The translations under genes were made by a program, and so were the position numbers. Below, piece after piece: positions 24,508 to 32,380 of a stretch of DNA of 38,176 nucleotides. The DNA is from Bacteroidia bacterium (GTDB taxonomy: Bacteria; Bacteroidota; Bacteroidia; JAIBAJ01), in NCBI GenBank assembly GCA_019695265.1, contig JAIBAJ010000021.1, forward strand, positions 1 through 38,176. Direction: 5' to 3'. Within the stretch, counting starts at the first letter, position 1, and each line of letters begins with the position of its first letter. Below the pieces are notes generated by a model that worked only from the letters and a program-made list of their open reading frames with translations, made no database searches and had not been told where the DNA came from.

Positions 24508-26691
24508 CTATCTGTGGAATAACATTTCACGATATTTTGGAAGTGGCCAAGCCTCATCGCTAACCAATAATTCCAATTTATCTACTTCATATCGGATTTT
24601 CTCAAAATAGGGAACTACTTTGTCGCAGTATGCAATGGATTGTTTTCTCACATCACTCATGGCATTTGCTTTCTTCCGTTCTTCGGTCATGGCTTCCACA
24701 TCATTGCTTATTTTAGCAATTCTAGAAGAAATGTCCTCAATAGTAGCCAATTGAACTTCAGCCAATTTCTTAAATCCGGCACCGTACAGCTCTTTCAAAC
24801 CTTTCACATTTTCAATCAATTTGTTTTGGTACTCAATAGCTGTTGGGATAATATGGTTTAATGCCAAATCGCCAATTACACGTCCTTCAATTTGGATTTT
24901 TTTGGTATAGCTTTCCAGGTAAATATCATGTCTGGCGTGAATTTCTCTTTCATTGAAAACACCTAAGCTTGTCCAAAGTTTTACAGTTTTTTTACTTACC
25001 AAGGCATCCAATGCTTGAGGTGTAGTTTTGATATTGTTCAATCCTCTTTTTGCTGCCTCTGCCACCCACTCATCACTGTAACCATTACCTTCAAAACGTA
25101 TTCTGGTTGATACCTCAATGTACTGTTTTAAAACTTTTAAAATGGCATCATCTTTTTTCTCTCCTTTGGAAATCAAAGTATCAACATCTTTTTTAAACTC
25201 AATCAATTGACTTGTCATGGCGCTGTTAATAGCTATCATTGCTTGAGCACAATTGGCTGATGAACCTACTGCACGAAATTCAAATTTGTTTCCGGTAAAG
25301 GCAAAAGGTGAGGTACGATTGCGATCGGTATTGTCAAGTAAAATTTCCGGAATTTTACCAATGTTTAATTTAAGATCGGTCTTTTCCTCAGGAGATAATT
25401 TTCCTTTCTTAACCTTACTTACCAATTCATCTAAAATAGCAGATAATTGGCTTCCAAGAAATACAGATATAATCGCCGGTGGAGCTTCATTGGCGCCCAA
25501 TCGGTGATCGTTACCTGCCGAAGCAATACTTGCTCTTAACAAATCATCATTTTCATAAACAGCTTTGATGGTGTTTACAAAAAAGGTCAGAAATTGTAAA
25601 TTTGTTTTCGGTGTTTTACCCGGACTAAGTAGGTTTTTTCCGGTATTAGTACCCATGCTCCAGTTGTTATGCTTCCCGCTTCCGTTAACTCCTGCAAATG
25701 GTTTTTCGTGAAATAAAACACGGAAGTTATGCTTGCGTGCGATTTTTTCCATCAAATCCATTAGCAATTGGTTATGATCAACCGCAATGTTCACTTCCTC
25801 AAATACAGGAGCACATTCAAATTGATTAGGAGCAACTTCATTATGTCGTGTACGAACCGGAATTCCTAATTTCAAGGATTCATTTTCGAAATCACGCATA
25901 AATGACATTACACGCTCTGGAATTGATCCAAAATAATGATCTTCCAATTGCTGACCTTTAGCCGGACTGTGTCCAAAAACTGTTCTTCCGGTTAATACTA
26001 AATCAGGTCTGGCATTATACAATGCTTCATCTACCAAAAAATACTCTTGTTCCCAACCAAGAGTTGCTACAACTTTGGTTACATTTTTATCAAAGTATTG
26101 GCAAACATCAGTAGCCGCTTTATCCAAAGCGGATAGTGTTTTTAATAAAGGCGCTTTGTAATCCAGACTTTCACCGGTGTACGAAATAAAAATCGTTGGA
26201 ATACATAAGGTTGAACTAATAATGAATGCTGGAGATGAAGGGTCCCAGGCCGAATATCCTCTTGCCTCAAAGGTGTTGCGAATACCACCATTTGGGAAAC
26301 TGGATGCATCTGGCTCTTGCTGAATTAATTGTTTTCCCTCAAAGGCTTCAATAGCTCTGCAATTATCAATAGGTTGGAAAAAACCATCGTGTTTTTCTGC
26401 CGTAGTTCCTGTTAATGGTTGAAACCAATGGGTGTAATGAGATACTCCTTTGCTTAAAGCCCAAGCTTTCATCCCTGTTGCAACTGCATCTGCCACTTTT
26501 CTATCTAGTTGAGTACCTAGTTCAACCGCTTCCATTACTTTCTCAAATACATCCTCTTGGAGGTATTGTTTCATGGTGTCACGGTGAAATACATTCTCAC
26601 TGTAAAAGGTAGAAACCTTGCCTGGATTTTCTACTACCAATGGGGTACGGGTATGTAATTCTTCTAATGCCTTAAAACGTAAAATTGCCAT
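24508..26691 (-). CDS. glnN: Glutamine synthetase type III (GlnN)
   Basis: This enzyme forms glutamine from glutamate, ammonia and ATP. The start MAILRFKALEELHTRTP at 26691 gives 727 residues, the size typical of type III enzymes; the frame runs 37 codons further upstream into AT-rich non-coding sequence. Type III marks include GVNGSGKHNNWSMGTNTG, NDHRLGANEAPPAI and NRTSPFAFTGNKFEFRAVG, which supply nucleotide, metal and glutamate ligands. The C-terminal third is the long, partly helical extension specific to this type. A -7 element at 26709-26716 suggests its own promoter, separate from lpxB. No PII or ammonium transporter gene is in the window. Confidence 0.95.
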   Translation of the reverse strand: MAILRFKALEELHTRTPLVVENPGKVSTFYSENVFHRDTMKQYLQEDVFEKVMEAVELGTQLDRKVADAVATGMKAWALSKGVSHYTHWFQPLTGTTAEKHDGFFQPIDNCRAIEAFEGKQLIQQEPDASSFPNGGIRNTFEARGYSAWDPSSPAFIISSTLCIPTIFISYTGESLDYKAPLLKTLSALDKAATDVCQYFDKNVTKVVATLGWEQEYFLVDEALYNARPDLVLTGRTVFGHSPAKGQQLEDHYFGSIPERVMSFMRDFENESLKLGIPVRTRHNEVAPNQFECAPVFEEVNIAVDHNQLLMDLMEKIARKHNFRVLFHEKPFAGVNGSGKHNNWSMGTNTGKNLLSPGKTPKTNLQFLTFFVNTIKAVYENDDLLRASIASAGNDHRLGANEAPPAIISVFLGSQLSAILDELVSKVKKGKLSPEEKTDLKLNIGKIPEILLDNTDRNRTSPFAFTGNKFEFRAVGSSANCAQAMIAINSAMTSQLIEFKKDVDTLISKGEKKDDAILKVLKQYIEVSTRIRFEGNGYSDEWVAEAAKRGLNNIKTTPQALDALVSKKTVKLWTSLGVFNEREIHARHDIYLESYTKKIQIEGRVIGDLALNHIIPTAIEYQNKLIENVKGLKELYGAGFKKLAEVQLATIEDISSRIAKISNDVEAMTEERKKANAMSDVRKQSIAYCDKVVPYFEKIRYEVDKLELLVSDEAWPLPKYREMLFHR

Positions 26692-26708
26692 TTTTTTAAA
26701 TTTTTTTG

Positions 26709-26716
26709 CAAAGGTA
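26709..26716 (-). promoter_or_regulatory. Candidate -7 element for glutamine synthetase
   Basis: On the minus strand TACCTTTG, followed by C, lies 17 bp before the glutamine synthetase ATG and 85 bp after the lpxB stop. It is an exact TAnnTTTG match and supports the start at 26691. The -33 element is not clear in the homopolymer-rich sequence upstream. Confidence 0.55.
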
Positions 26717-26801
26717 TTCAAAAAAATGGGGGGTAGGTAGGAAAAAAGTATAAAAAATTTCAACAATACCCCAAAAAAGGAGGGGGGTAGTCGAAAAAAC
26801 A

Positions 26802-27902
26802 TTAATTTAGAATTTCCAATGCTGCTCGCCTAGAAGCGCCTTTTTCTCCAAGTTTGGTCCTTAATTCATGGTATCCGTTTTGAATTTCTTCTTTTGATTT
26901 TGGTTGAAGTAAATATTTTAATTCCTGTTCCAATTGTTCAACAGTTAATTCATATTGTATGAGCTCTTTAACGAGCATCCTATCCAAAATTAAGTTTACC
27001 AGCGAAATGTATTTTACCTTGATTAAGTGTTTAGCAATAAAATAACTTATTGGATTTCCTTTGTAACAAACTACTTCCGGAACTCCAAACAATGCCGTTT
27101 CTAAGGTGGCAGTTCCGGAGGTAACTAAGGCTGCATCTGCTTTATTTAAGATGTCATAGGTCCGACCTTTAAGGTAACTCAAATTGGGATATTGATTCAA
27201 TCCTACAAAGTTTTCCGCTGATAGGGTAGGGGCCATCCCTAAAATAAAGGTATACTGCGGATTTCTCCTAACAACCTCCAAAAGTATTGGCCAAACCTGT
27301 TTTATCTCCATGGCTCTGCTACCTGGTAATAATGCAATAATCGGACGACCTATTTCTTTTTCAATTTTTTGTTTCGGTACATAGGATTCAACTATATCTA
27401 ACAGGGGATGGCCAACAAAACAAACAGACATACCATGTTTGGCATAAAAATCTCTTTCAAAAGGTAAAATCACAAGCATTTGGTCCACAACCCTCTTAAT
27501 CTTATTGACCCTACTTTCTTTCCATGCCCAAATTTGTGGTGAAATGTAATACACTACCCTGAATCCTTTTAATTTCGCCCATTCCGCAATTTTTAAGTTA
27601 AAGCCGGGATAATCGATAAGGATGATTACATCAGGATTGTATTGGACTATATCCTGTTTGCAATAACGGATATTGCTTAAAATAGTCCTTAAATTAGCAA
27701 TAACTTCAACAAAACCCATAAAAGCCAGGTCTTTAATATGTTTAACAACCTGGGCCCCGGCTTTTTCACATTCATCCCCTCCCCAGCATCGAAAGTTTAG
27801 GTCACTCCTGATTCCTTTCATAGCTCTAATTAAATTAGAACCATGTAAATCACCACTCGCTTCTCCTGCAATCAGGTATACTTTGCTAATCCTTGACGCC
27901 AT
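26802..27902 (-). CDS. lpxB: Lipid-A-disaccharide synthase (LpxB)
   Basis: LpxB, a GT19 glycosyltransferase on the inner membrane, joins UDP-2,3-diacylglucosamine and lipid X to make the lipid A disaccharide. The 366-residue protein starts MASRISKVYLIAGEASGDLHG, containing the signature GEASGD. It continues with YYISPQIWAWKESR, LLPGSRAMEIKQVWPI and TSGTATLETALFGVPEVVCYKG, the conserved donor-binding region. The start is 6 bp after the stop of the paraoxonase-like lipoprotein gene, so the two are cotranscribed. Other lipid A genes are not in the window. Confidence 0.96.
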   Translation of the reverse strand: MASRISKVYLIAGEASGDLHGSNLIRAMKGIRSDLNFRCWGGDECEKAGAQVVKHIKDLAFMGFVEVIANLRTILSNIRYCKQDIVQYNPDVIILIDYPGFNLKIAEWAKLKGFRVVYYISPQIWAWKESRVNKIKRVVDQMLVILPFERDFYAKHGMSVCFVGHPLLDIVESYVPKQKIEKEIGRPIIALLPGSRAMEIKQVWPILLEVVRRNPQYTFILGMAPTLSAENFVGLNQYPNLSYLKGRTYDILNKADAALVTSGTATLETALFGVPEVVCYKGNPISYFIAKHLIKVKYISLVNLILDRMLVKELIQYELTVEQLEQELKYLLQPKSKEEIQNGYHELRTKLGEKGASRRAALEILN

Positions 27903-27908
27903 TCCTGA

Positions 27909-28931
27909 TTACTTCACTCTAATGACTCCTACAAATGGGTCAAATATTTGTCCAATATAAACCTTGTTTTTATAAGGTAAAGCAGTTGATGCAGCACTTA
28001 TTTGGTAACCATCATCCTGAAATACCAGATCTTTTTGACCTGTTTTTAACTCCACTTTCCAAATTTGACTTGGTGATTTTTTTTCGGTAGTTTTTACATG
28101 CCCCAAAAATTTCATATTGCTGGGATGTGCCGTAGTGTATAAATAACCTCCATGAAAAATCAAATTATCTAAACCTTTAATGTCACAAACTCTTTTTCCT
28201 TCTTTTCCTTTTAAAATTCGGCCTTTTCCCAGAATGGATAATGGATAGGCATATAAGCCATGCATACGGGTTGTTGCTATGTATAAAACGCTATCGTCGA
28301 CAAATACGCCATTGGCATAGGCCATATGGTCGAGAACAAATTCCCATTTTTGGGTATTAACCGAATACTTTACCACAGTAGATCTTTTGGTATTAAAAAG
28401 GTATTGCCATATCACTTTCCCCCTGCCTAAAAAATTGGAAACATACATATTGCCATTTCCATCAATATCCAAATCATTGGGATTAATCAGAAAATCAGGA
28501 GAAGTGTAACAATGTTCAAAATTCAATTGAAGGTCCTTAATTGAAAACTGTAAAATTTGATGCCAATCCGATCCTTCTTTATGGTCAATAGCATATAAAT
28601 AGTTCTGACCATTTATTTTTTCAACTGAAATGCCATGCAAATCTAAATGAATGGTGTCCGGTAAACCGCTAATCTCCATTTTTCTAGATTGGTCTGTTTC
28701 TGTATCAATAAGGTAAAAAGTCGATTCTTTTTTTACCTCTCTCCGCTCAGCACACGATACAACCAAATAGCTTTTCCCATTTTCAGAGAATAAATCCAAA
28801 TCTTCGGTTCCCGGACCGGTCTGGATTTTGCTAAATGAAACGCCGGGAGTAGTTTGGTAACTGCGACATGCACCTATGGAAAAGGATACCAATAACAGTA
28901 TGGAAATTCTTTTAAAATAGATCTGGAACAT
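27909..28931 (-). CDS. Paraoxonase/arylesterase-like six-bladed propeller lipoprotein
   Basis: The N-terminus MFQIYFKRISILLLVSFSIGAC ends in a lipobox (IGAC), so the 340-residue protein should be membrane-anchored. The rest resembles the SMP-30/paraoxonase beta-propeller group. Counterparts of the calcium ligands of PON1 are visible: GTEDLD (Glu53-Asp54), NPNDLD (Asn168-Asp169), YANG (Asn224) and LDNL (Asp269-Asn270). HGISV matches the His115 block and AHPSNMK the late HPNGMK-like motif. With the ligand set intact, lactonase or esterase activity is plausible but unproven. It sits directly upstream of lpxB, diverging from the stress-protein gene. CACCTTTG at 28960-28967 (minus) is one base off the -7 consensus. 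Confidence 0.78.
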   Translation of the reverse strand: MFQIYFKRISILLLVSFSIGACRSYQTTPGVSFSKIQTGPGTEDLDLFSENGKSYLVVSCAERREVKKESTFYLIDTETDQSRKMEISGLPDTIHLDLHGISVEKINGQNYLYAIDHKEGSDWHQILQFSIKDLQLNFEHCYTSPDFLINPNDLDIDGNGNMYVSNFLGRGKVIWQYLFNTKRSTVVKYSVNTQKWEFVLDHMAYANGVFVDDSVLYIATTRMHGLYAYPLSILGKGRILKGKEGKRVCDIKGLDNLIFHGGYLYTTAHPSNMKFLGHVKTTEKKSPSQIWKVELKTGQKDLVFQDDGYQISAASTALPYKNKVYIGQIFDPFVGVIRVK

Positions 28932-29136
28932 TTGCGTTACTATGGGGATTTTACCATTGCAAAGGTGGGTAAATTAATAGTATTCATAGTGGTTAAAAAT
29001 GAAAAATTATCATCCTTTTGCTCGAAAATGTCTTGGAGTTATAAAATTTAATTTTTATGTTTACGCAGAAATTTTCTGTAAATACCTCTTTCGCCTTAAA
29101 TAAAACGTCATTTGTCTAATTTAAATCGTAAAAATC

Positions 29137-29979
29137 ATGAATAATGTAATTGTTGTGCCAGTTGACTTTTCTGACGACTCCATTAATGCCTTGGAATATG
29201 CAATCGATCTGGCTAATAAGGCAGGTTCCGATATTGTCATGGTTTATGTCGTAAAAACTAGTCGCTTCGATTTTTTTAAAGGTGTAGAATCTGTTGCTAG
29301 CAAAGGTGATTTCGAAAACTTTCAAGATAAATATCAGCCTTCTCTTAAAGGTAGACTAAGCTGGGAAGTTAGAAAAGGTATAGTAGCGGATGAAATAATT
29401 AAATTGTCTGAAGAGCAAAAATCGTGGATAATCGTCATGGGTTCTCACGGAGTTTCTGGTTTAATGGAGAACTGGATGGGTAGCAATGCCTTTAAAGTTG
29501 TGAGCCAAAGCAAATGTCCGGTTTTAACCCTTCGCGGTGATTATAAGAAGCGCGAAGTAGAAAAAATAGTTCTGCCAATTGACAATACCTGGGCATCACG
29601 ACATAAGATTCCTAATGCCATTGATTTGGCAAAATTATTTCATTCAGAAATTGTGGTGTTGGGTACCTATCCCAATAACGATAAGGAAGAAGAGTTTAAA
29701 GTAAGAAAGTATGTCCACCAAAGCCAAGATGTAATTCATAAACACCATGTTCGCTCTCATGCAGAATATACCTCAGGTGCCAATGTCGCTAAACTTACCA
29801 TCGAATTTGTAAATAATTACAAGGCCGACATGGTGGCAATAATGACAGATACCGATGAAGATATTTCAAAAATGATTCTTGGTGGTTATGCCCAATACAT
29901 GGTTCATAATTGTCCGGTTCCTCTGCTTTCAGTGCATCCAAATCCCGATCTTACTGTTAAAGATTACAAGGGTTTTTAG
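29137..29979 (+). CDS. Universal stress protein, two UspA domains
   Basis: A 280-residue cytoplasmic protein with two tandem Usp folds. The first (residues 1-145) starts MNNVIVVPVDFSDDSINALEYA and carries GSHGVSGLMENWMGSNAFKVV, the G-x2-G-x9-G(S/T) ATP-binding pattern. The second (about 150-280) starts EKIVLPIDNTWASRHK and lacks a clear version of that pattern, so only the first domain may bind ATP. Tandem Usp proteins are common in Bacteroidota. It stands alone: the 205 bp upstream is shared with the divergent lipoprotein gene and holds no convincing promoter match. exonuclease III follows 42 bp after its stop. Confidence 0.9.
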   Translation: MNNVIVVPVDFSDDSINALEYAIDLANKAGSDIVMVYVVKTSRFDFFKGVESVASKGDFENFQDKYQPSLKGRLSWEVRKGIVADEIIKLSEEQKSWIIVMGSHGVSGLMENWMGSNAFKVVSQSKCPVLTLRGDYKKREVEKIVLPIDNTWASRHKIPNAIDLAKLFHSEIVVLGTYPNNDKEEEFKVRKYVHQSQDVIHKHHVRSHAEYTSGANVAKLTIEFVNNYKADMVAIMTDTDEDISKMILGGYAQYMVHNCPVPLLSVHPNPDLTVKDYKGF

Positions 29980-30021
29980 CCTTTGCCTATTTTCTTCTAA
30001 TTTGGCAGCCATTTCGCTGCT

Positions 30022-30786
30022 ATGAAAATAATATCCTATAACCTAAACGGAATTCGTTCCGCCATTTCTAAAGGTCTAATTCAATGGCTTTCTGAACAAA
30101 ATGCAGATATTGTCTGCTTTCAGGAAACTAAAGCCTGGCAACAAGATATTCCGGTTTTGGAATTGGAAGCCCTTGGATATAAATCCTACTGGTTTTCTGC
30201 CGCAAAAAAAGGTTATAGCGGTGTTGGAATTCTAACTAAAATTCAACCCGATCATGTCCAAATTGGAATGGGCATGCCTATTTATGATCAGGAAGGCCGT
30301 TTTATCCGTGCCGATTATGGCGATGTTTCTGTTGTAAGTGTTTATCATCCCAGTGGCAGTAGCGGCGAAGAACGTCAAAACTTTAAGTTTCAATGGATGA
30401 AAGATTTTCAACAGTATATTGATAACCTTCGGAAAGAAAGACCCAAATTGATTATTAGCGGAGATTACAATATTTGCCATAAACCCATCGATATTCATAA
30501 CCCGGTCGGAAATGCCAAGTCTTCCGGTTTTCTTCCGGAGGAGCGCGCCTGGCTAGACCAGTTTATTACCAATGGATTTGTGGATTCATTCAGACATTTG
30601 AATCCTCAGCCTCATCAATATACCTGGTGGAGCTTTCGAATGAATGCCAGAGCAAGAAATCTAGGCTGGCGAATTGACTACCATCTGCTTACCGAAAATT
30701 TAAAACCGCTATTAAAAAGTGCAGCTATTCATGCGGATGCCAAACATTCTGATCATTGTCCCATCGAAGTTGAACTTGATTTTTAG
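30022..30786 (+). CDS. xthA: Exodeoxyribonuclease III / AP endonuclease
   Basis: This enzyme cuts at abasic sites and trims 3' blocks during base-excision repair. The 254-residue protein shows all endonuclease/exonuclease/phosphatase blocks: SYNLNGIRSA (metal-binding Asn), VCFQETKAW (Glu), SVYHPSGSSG (Tyr), ISGDYNICH (Asp and Asn), RIDYHLLT and KHSDHCPIE (final Asp-His pair). YTWWSFRMNARARNLGWRID is the DNA-binding segment. Everything catalytic is intact. Repeat B3 begins 8 bp after its stop in the sense direction, with no other terminator seen. Confidence 0.95.
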   Translation: MKIISYNLNGIRSAISKGLIQWLSEQNADIVCFQETKAWQQDIPVLELEALGYKSYWFSAAKKGYSGVGILTKIQPDHVQIGMGMPIYDQEGRFIRADYGDVSVVSVYHPSGSSGEERQNFKFQWMKDFQQYIDNLRKERPKLIISGDYNICHKPIDIHNPVGNAKSSGFLPEERAWLDQFITNGFVDSFRHLNPQPHQYTWWSFRMNARARNLGWRIDYHLLTENLKPLLKSAAIHADAKHSDHCPIEVELDF

Positions 30787-30794
30787 TTTCATTA

Positions 30795-30942
30795 TGCGGG
30801 TGCCTTCGCTCAAATTTTACACTTTTTAAAAGCTTTTACCCGGCTCAGGCCCGGGCTATCCGTTTCAAGTCCTCGCCGACCTTGGCTACCGCCGCGGCCG
30901 TCTGTGGGCTTTCCACTTCTATCCCTACCCGAACCGAACCCC
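30795..30942 (+). repeat. GC-rich structured repeat, copy B3
   Basis: Subtype B. It begins TGCGGGTGCCTTCGC 8 bp after the xthA stop and continues with CGGCTCAGGCCCGGGCTATCC and AAGTCCTCG. A hairpin (CGaCC at 30877-30881 with GGcCG at 30896-30900, apex GGCtaccGCC) follows. It ends with CTGTGGGCTTTCCACTTC and CTACCCGAACC. Outside the hairpin it is nearly identical to B1. It faces A3 tail-to-tail across a 108-bp spacer (30943-31050) that has no similarity I can see to the A1/B1 spacer and no gene. Confidence 0.92.
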
Positions 30943-31050
30943 AAGCAGCCTGCAAATATCAACCGAATTAATTGTTCGGTGGTAAAGGTTGTTTCTAATT
31001 TTTAAAAGTTAGGTATAAGGAAATGCCTGGAGTGAAATACGAGCTATGGA

Positions 31051-31205
31051 GTTTGCACCCTCGGGCAACGATAGAGGCAAGTAGCCCACAGGAGCACGCG
31101 GCGCCAGCCAAGTGCGACGAGGACTACAGCCGATAGCGTGACCCGAACGCCATTGCATTTTAGCCAAAATCTGCACAAGGGTTTGGTTGGCGGAGGGGGC
31201 CCGCC
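31051..31205 (-). repeat. GC-rich structured repeat, copy A3
   Basis: Subtype A on the minus strand. It begins with GGCGGGCCCCCTCCGCC 29 bp after the ompA-like stop, then TTCGGGTCACGCTATCGG and GTAGTCCTCG. A hairpin (GCAC 31112-31115 with GTGC 31094-31097, apex GGCtggcGCC) follows. It ends with CTGTGGGCTACTTGCC and TTGCCCGAGGGTGCAA. It is the third copy of subtype A. Together with B3 it repeats the A1/B1 arrangement in inverted orientation. No intrinsic terminator separates it from the gene it follows. Confidence 0.92.
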
Positions 31206-31234
31206 AAATAATTTCCAAAGAAAACTACATTCTA

Positions 31235-32239
31235 TTAATTGGTATCCAAAATTTTCAAAAGCTCATCCACTTTTGGGGTGATGATGATTTCTGAGCGGCG
31301 ATTTTTCTGTTTGGCCTCGGCCGTATTGGCTTTGTCGATAGGTGAAAATTCACTTCTTCCTGCCGCAGACACCTGGGAAGGCTTTAATTTACTATTGTTT
31401 AAAAGGATTTTGGTAATAGCCGTTGCCCGCATCACACTTAAGTCCCAATTGTCTTTTACCTGGTTGCTGCCAACATACGGTACATTGTCGGTATGACCTT
31501 CTACCATAATGCTTATATCACTTTGAGATTCAAGCACTTTGGCAAGTTTTTTCAATGCGTCCTGACCTTTGGGATCTACAGCCCAGCTACCACTTTGGAA
31601 AAGCAGTTTTTCTTCAACAGAAACATAAACCTTTCCATTGCGTTGTTCAACTGTTAAACCGTTGTTTTTAAAGCCAAGTAAGGCATCTGTGATACGTTGT
31701 TTTAATGCTTTAACAGCCGAATCTTTTCTGAAAATGATGGATTCCAATTCTTTGGTACGTTTTTCCCTTTCTTCCAGATCAAGTTGAGCTTTCTTAAGAT
31801 TAGCTTCTTGTTTGTCCAATTCAACCGTCATTTTCCTTAGCATTTCTTCTTGACCAACCAAGGCATCTTGTGACTTTTGAAACAATTCGGCCAATTTCTT
31901 TTTATCAGCCATGGCGCCACTTTCTAACATTTTGTAGCGTTCCATTAAGATTTCATGTTCTGTATCCAATCCTTGGTATTTGGCATCCAAAGCTCTAAGT
32001 TGACTGCCTTGGTTGGCAGTATCGGTTTTTAAATGTTCGAGATCCCTGTTGTTACGGTCAATTGTTGCCTGGCGTTCATTGGCTAAAATTCCTATGCTAT
32101 CCAGGTTTTTTTTGGTGGAAGCTAATTCTTCTTCACACGCTTTTTGTTTAGCTTCGGTTTCTTTGAATTGACGTGTAGAAACACAAGAGGTAAAATAGAT
32201 TGGAGCAAATCCAAGAATAAGAAGGCCGATTTTTTTCAT
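31235..32239 (-). CDS. OmpA-family peptidoglycan-binding lipoprotein with coiled coil
   Basis: The signal peptide MKKIGLLILGFAPIYFTSC has a lipobox (FTSC). A long charged coiled coil covers about residues 25-205 (for example EKQANLKKAQLDLEEREKR-like heptads). The OmpA C-terminal domain covers about 210-330, with VEGHTDNVPY, the diaminopimelate-binding Asp in NWDLSVMRA and the Arg in KNRRSEIII. The protein probably tethers the outer membrane to the cell wall across a coiled-coil spacer, in the manner of Pal-like or MotB-like proteins. It stands alone; repeat A3 follows it. Confidence 0.92.
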   Translation of the reverse strand: MKKIGLLILGFAPIYFTSCVSTRQFKETEAKQKACEEELASTKKNLDSIGILANERQATIDRNNRDLEHLKTDTANQGSQLRALDAKYQGLDTEHEILMERYKMLESGAMADKKKLAELFQKSQDALVGQEEMLRKMTVELDKQEANLKKAQLDLEEREKRTKELESIIFRKDSAVKALKQRITDALLGFKNNGLTVEQRNGKVYVSVEEKLLFQSGSWAVDPKGQDALKKLAKVLESQSDISIMVEGHTDNVPYVGSNQVKDNWDLSVMRATAITKILLNNSKLKPSQVSAAGRSEFSPIDKANTAEAKQKNRRSEIIITPKVDELLKILDTN

Positions 32240-32326
32240 GCTATATAATCAAGGTAAAAGTAGCTTAGCCCTTTACCTTAAAATTTAGATTTATCGGAAC
32301 TTTTAAACAGGATCGGTTTGAAACTA

Positions 32327-32361
32327 AAAAAAATCCCCCAAAGATTTTTTGGAGGATTTTT
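32327..32361 (-). terminator. Terminator of the S74-domain gene
   Basis: An inverted repeat of AAAATCCtCCAAA against TTTGGgGGATTTT, with a T run on the minus strand, begins about 20 bp after the S74 gene's stop. The A/T-rich arms would give a T run on the other strand as well, but no plus-strand gene ends here. Confidence 0.85.
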
Positions 32362-32380
32362 AAAATGAGTTTGGTATGAA

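Noticed and set aside
10565-31205. Insertion sequence or transposon ends
   Set aside because: No transposase frame, target-site duplication or matching terminal inverted repeats could be seen around any copy of the GC-rich repeat.
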